Of a stretch of DNA of 64,000 bases, positions 60,955-64,000 are shown one piece after another (position 1 is the stretch's first letter; every line of letters starts with the position of its first letter). Position numbers and translations under genes: made by a program. Source of the DNA: Daphnia pulex (taxonomy: Eukaryota > Arthropoda > Branchiopoda > Diplostraca > Daphniidae); contig NC_060023.1 of the NCBI RefSeq assembly GCF_021134715.1, positions 2,480,001-2,544,000 of the forward strand. Direction: 5' to 3'. Below the pieces are notes generated by a model. The model was not told the DNA's origin, made no database searches, and saw nothing but the letters and a program-made list of their open reading frames with translations.

Positions 60955-62476
60955 ATGGATGTGACGGAAATGGCCGAAATGGACACCGACGGAAGCCCGA
61001 TTTTAGATTTTCAACATTTACAGCAATTGATGGAAGATGTCTTCATGCAGTGCAGTAACCAGTCACGCTGTACCGCTTCCTCCTTCGTTGCAAACGGCAC
61101 CTCCGATTTAAAAGAAGCCAGTTTAGATTTGGACTCTCGTGATTTTAATATGCAACACATCATTTCTATTGTGGTACGTAACGACCATAATAGATTCATC
61201 TGCTAAATATTTTTTAAAATTTTCATTTTCATTCATGTCAAGGTGCCCATCATATTCGGAATAATTGCCATAGTAGGGTTTTTTGGCAATGCCCTAGTTG
61301 TGGTGGTGGTCATTGCCAATTCGCAGATGCGCAGCACGACCAACCTGCTCATCATCAATTTAGCATTGGCCGATCTTTTATTTATCGTGTTTTGCGTTCC
61401 CTTCACTGCTTCGGATTACGCCTTACCATTTTGGCCGTATGGCGACGTTTGGTGCAAAATTGTCCAATATCTAGTCATCGTAACAGCCTACGCTAGTGTC
61501 TACACTCTAGTCCTCATGTCGCTTGATCGCTACTTGGCAGTCGTGCACCCGTTCACTTCCAAATCAATTCGAACGAAGACCAACACTTATTGGGCCATCG
61601 CCGTCATTTGGGTATTTTACCGTTTGATTAAAATCATTTTCATTGGTACAATTTGTGTTTCCAAATCAGGTTGTTATTTGTTTGGCCTGTGTTCCGCTAC
61701 TGATGGCTCACGGCCAAGTGATGTACGTATTTTCAGGCGAAGAGTATTCAGTGTGCCAATTTCTCCAAGAGGTAAATGCTAATGAAATCATGTAATCTGA
61801 TTCTAAAATGATCTAATATTCCTTGTTACGGGATTATACGATTAATAGGAAGGATGGAGTCTGCATATGTTCCAAATCACCTTTTTTGCAACTTCTTACG
61901 TCATACCACTATTGCTTATTTGCGGATTGTACATGGGCATGCTGACGCGCTTGTGGCGGAAGGATGCACCAGTCGGCCGGGTCTCGGCTGAAATCCAGCG
62001 TGGGAAAAAACTACGTGTTACTCGTATGGTTTGCACGGTAGTTGGCAGTTTTGCCGTCTGTTGGTTTCCCATTCAACTCTTTCTCGTTTTGAAAAGTCTA
62101 GCCTTGTTTGAAATGACCGCGCTCACGGTCATGATACAAATTACTTCGCACATACTAGCGTACATGAACTCGTGTGTAAATCCTTTTCTTTATGCGTTTA
62201 TTTCGGATAACTTTCTGAAAGCGTTCCGTAAATTTGTGTATTGTCCCAGCAGGTAAGAATTCCACCGAAATTTGTATTCATCACTCGTATATTCACCGAA
62301 AATGTTATTGCTTGATAAAAAATTTTATTTCCGCTTTGAAGTAATTATCTTAATTAATTTTTACTAGTGTAAGAGTGTTTTATTGTAAGCAATTCTGCAG
62401 ATTGCAGTTGCCATCGAAAATTCGAAAGTTTGTTGCGGAAAATAAACGGCAACTCTGCTTGAATTATGAAACATGA
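60955..62476 (+). CDS. AstA-R: Allatostatin-A / galanin-type neuropeptide receptor (GPCR)
   Basis: This seven-helix receptor for FGLamide allatostatins acts at the plasma membrane through G proteins. Exons 60955-61173, 61243-61611, 61670-61771, 61849-62252 and, probably, 62401-62476 join in frame to 389 residues (Drosophila AstA-R1 is of similar length). An extracellular N terminus with Asn-X-Ser/Thr sites (NQS, NGT) leads to TM1 (VPIIFGIIAIVGFFGNALVV) and TM2 with STTNLLIINLALADLLFIVF. TM3 ends SLDRYLAVVHP (DRY). Later helices include VCTVVGSFAVCWFPIQLFLV in TM6 and NPFLYAF in TM7. The loop LPFWPYGDVWCKIVQY before TM3 and MRSTTNLLIINLA are typical of allatostatin-A receptors. The last exon encoding LQLPSKIRKFVAENK is a plausible but less certain tail. 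Palmitoylatable Cys (FVYC) follows helix 8. Confidence 0.9.
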
Positions 62477-64000
62477 CAGTAAATGTATGACATATCAGTT
62501 ATCGTTGACTCATTGTTTAAGAGGCTTTTGACCATGGCTGATCTTTTCGTGAAAATGTAATTAATGTGCACCAGGAAATAGACTATTTTATTCATGGTGA
62601 TGCTGTATACGTCTTGTTCCGAAATTATCTTGGCTGCCATTGCTCAAAGTCTCAGACAGCCAAGAGAAAGTGCTTGCACATCACATCTTTGGTGAGTGTT
62701 CATCTGTTTAACTCGACTTATCTTTAGTCTTACAACGTATTTATTCAAGAAACGCGATCCTTTTGCATCATTAAAATTGCTAGTCAATAACGTGCAAAAC
62801 TGGCCATTTATTTGTCATTAATATAAGATTTCCTCTCGAGACATGTGCTTATTGTCTGAGAAATGGCATATTATTAACACCAGAGGCAGTGCAAACTGTA
62901 ATATAAAGTACAAAATGTCACATATATGTCTCTGGTCCTATTCCACCGAATAAATGTATTAAGGCTCACGCCCCTTATTTGAACGGTTCACTGTGTCTCG
63001 TTCCATCCACTGCTGTATGTTCAAAATCCCAGAACTCAATTTACTTTTGGATAAGACAGCTTTTGCTTGAAGAATTCACGCTTGTAGGTGGGGGCCGCTG
63101 AGTTCACAAGTATGTTGCAGCCGTCATACCCATGGATCTGTATTCTTAATGAGTCAACTTGTGTTATTACTCAGTCTGTTGAACTTGACAGTAATTTCTT
63201 TTACTGTTATGAACTATCCCAGAACTTGTTGGTATATAGCCCACGTTCAAACTCGATGTGTCAGTCGTTTGATTTCAAACTTTCTGAAGGCTGCTACAAA
63301 GTAATACAAACAAGCCGTCAAGGCGAGCTTTCAATTTGTATGTCAATAGGCAATGTTAGGAGAAAAGACTAATCAGTTCTTATCTTTTATATTTGTGTTC
63401 ATATTAGAATTCGTTATTAGTCTATGCTCATCGTTAGAATATGCTAATTTTTCCTTACTTTTATTTATAGACGGAAGTAACTCCCACCTGTTGATTTCCT
63501 TCAAGTGCTTCAAGGTCTCCAGCTTAATACTTCACGGTAAATAACCCAGATACATACTATTCATTACTCTAGGCTACATTGTGATAATTCTTATTTTAAG
63601 TTGTTTATGATAAGCTTACTTTCTTCTTTGGAGAGGAAGAAGCTTTCTTATGTCATTGCAACTTCTAAGGACGAAGGGCAAGTCGTGTTAGAGCCCATTA
63701 TCATTAATTTGCCCATATTTTCATACCCGGTATTGTTAAATTGCCGTATAACTCTCCGCCCCCATGAAGGCTATTGCAACAAAATCAAAATTTTATTTAT
63801 ATTTAATTAGTAAGGTCATTCTAGAAGACTTGAGCTCCACGTGACTTGAGCCCCACGGTTATAGTTCTTTTCCAATTAACAAGTTAGCCGCACCCAGGAA
63901 ACGGTCGAGTCCTATTTTTTATTTTAAAAACAGACTTTTTTTGTCACCGTTCTTTTTCTGTCCTTATTAGTCTGAGACGTCTTAGTCTTGTAGTTGAAAT
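62477..64000. other. No gene recognised to the window end
   Basis: About 1.5 kb of AT-rich DNA. Open frames (about 63088-63372 and 63601-63810) have no recognisable similarity or supporting splice context. An alternative last exon of the receptor could lie here. Confidence 0.45.

Noticed and set aside
63088..63372. 94-codon frame downstream of the receptor as an extra gene
   Set aside because: No similarity, no splice context and ordinary length for this composition.

Overview
The window looks like nuclear DNA of an arthropod, most likely a branchiopod crustacean of the Daphnia type. Introns in the right-hand genes are short (about 55-190 bp) with GT/AG ends, genes there are dense on both strands, there is an allatostatin-A-type peptide receptor, and simple-sequence DNA is abundant. 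The species call is an inference; no search was possible.

Left part (1 to about 41.1 kb). This is a gene-poor domain of AT-rich DNA, microsatellites and transposon relics. The only confident coding sequence is two exons, on the minus strand, of a basonuclin-family zinc-finger regulator. Exon 1 is at 16804-16628 and starts with ATG. Exon 2 is at 8533-8431 and carries the basonuclin N-terminal cysteine motif. An 8.1-kb intron separates them. The gene must continue leftwards past position 1, so 1-8430 is read as its next intron. Around it lie a 1.29-kb near-perfect palindrome (2055-3341), a TA-flanked miniature inverted-repeat element (9672-10204), and a 2.2-kb AT-rich terminal-inverted-repeat element (17940-20169) holding 190-bp tandem repeats and a tRNA-like segment. 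A possible three-exon gene for a 78-residue secreted protein lies at 31850-32445. The remaining 17.8-41.1 kb shows no convincing gene and may be upstream regulatory DNA.

Right part (41.1-64 kb). Compact genes follow. PIGQ/GPI1 (+) makes GPI anchors. HMMR/RHAMM-like (-) is a mitotic coiled-coil protein. ZDHHC6 (+) is a palmitoyltransferase. EIF2B1 (+) is a translation regulator. A DSN1-like kinetochore protein (+) is next. MAPKAP1/Sin1 (-) is a TORC2 subunit that here lacks room for the Ras-binding domain. A secreted Ser/Thr-rich protein (-) and an allatostatin-A/galanin-type GPCR (+) end the series. All exon joins listed for PIGQ, ZDHHC6, EIF2B1, the DSN1-like gene, Sin1, the Ser/Thr-rich gene and the GPCR keep reading frame. 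HMMR and ZDHHC6 are head-to-head, with a hAT-like miniature element between them. PIGQ/HMMR and DSN1-like/Sin1 are tail-to-tail. The neighbours belong to different pathways, so the order looks like ordinary eukaryotic packing, although two mitotic genes (HMMR, DSN1-like) are close together.
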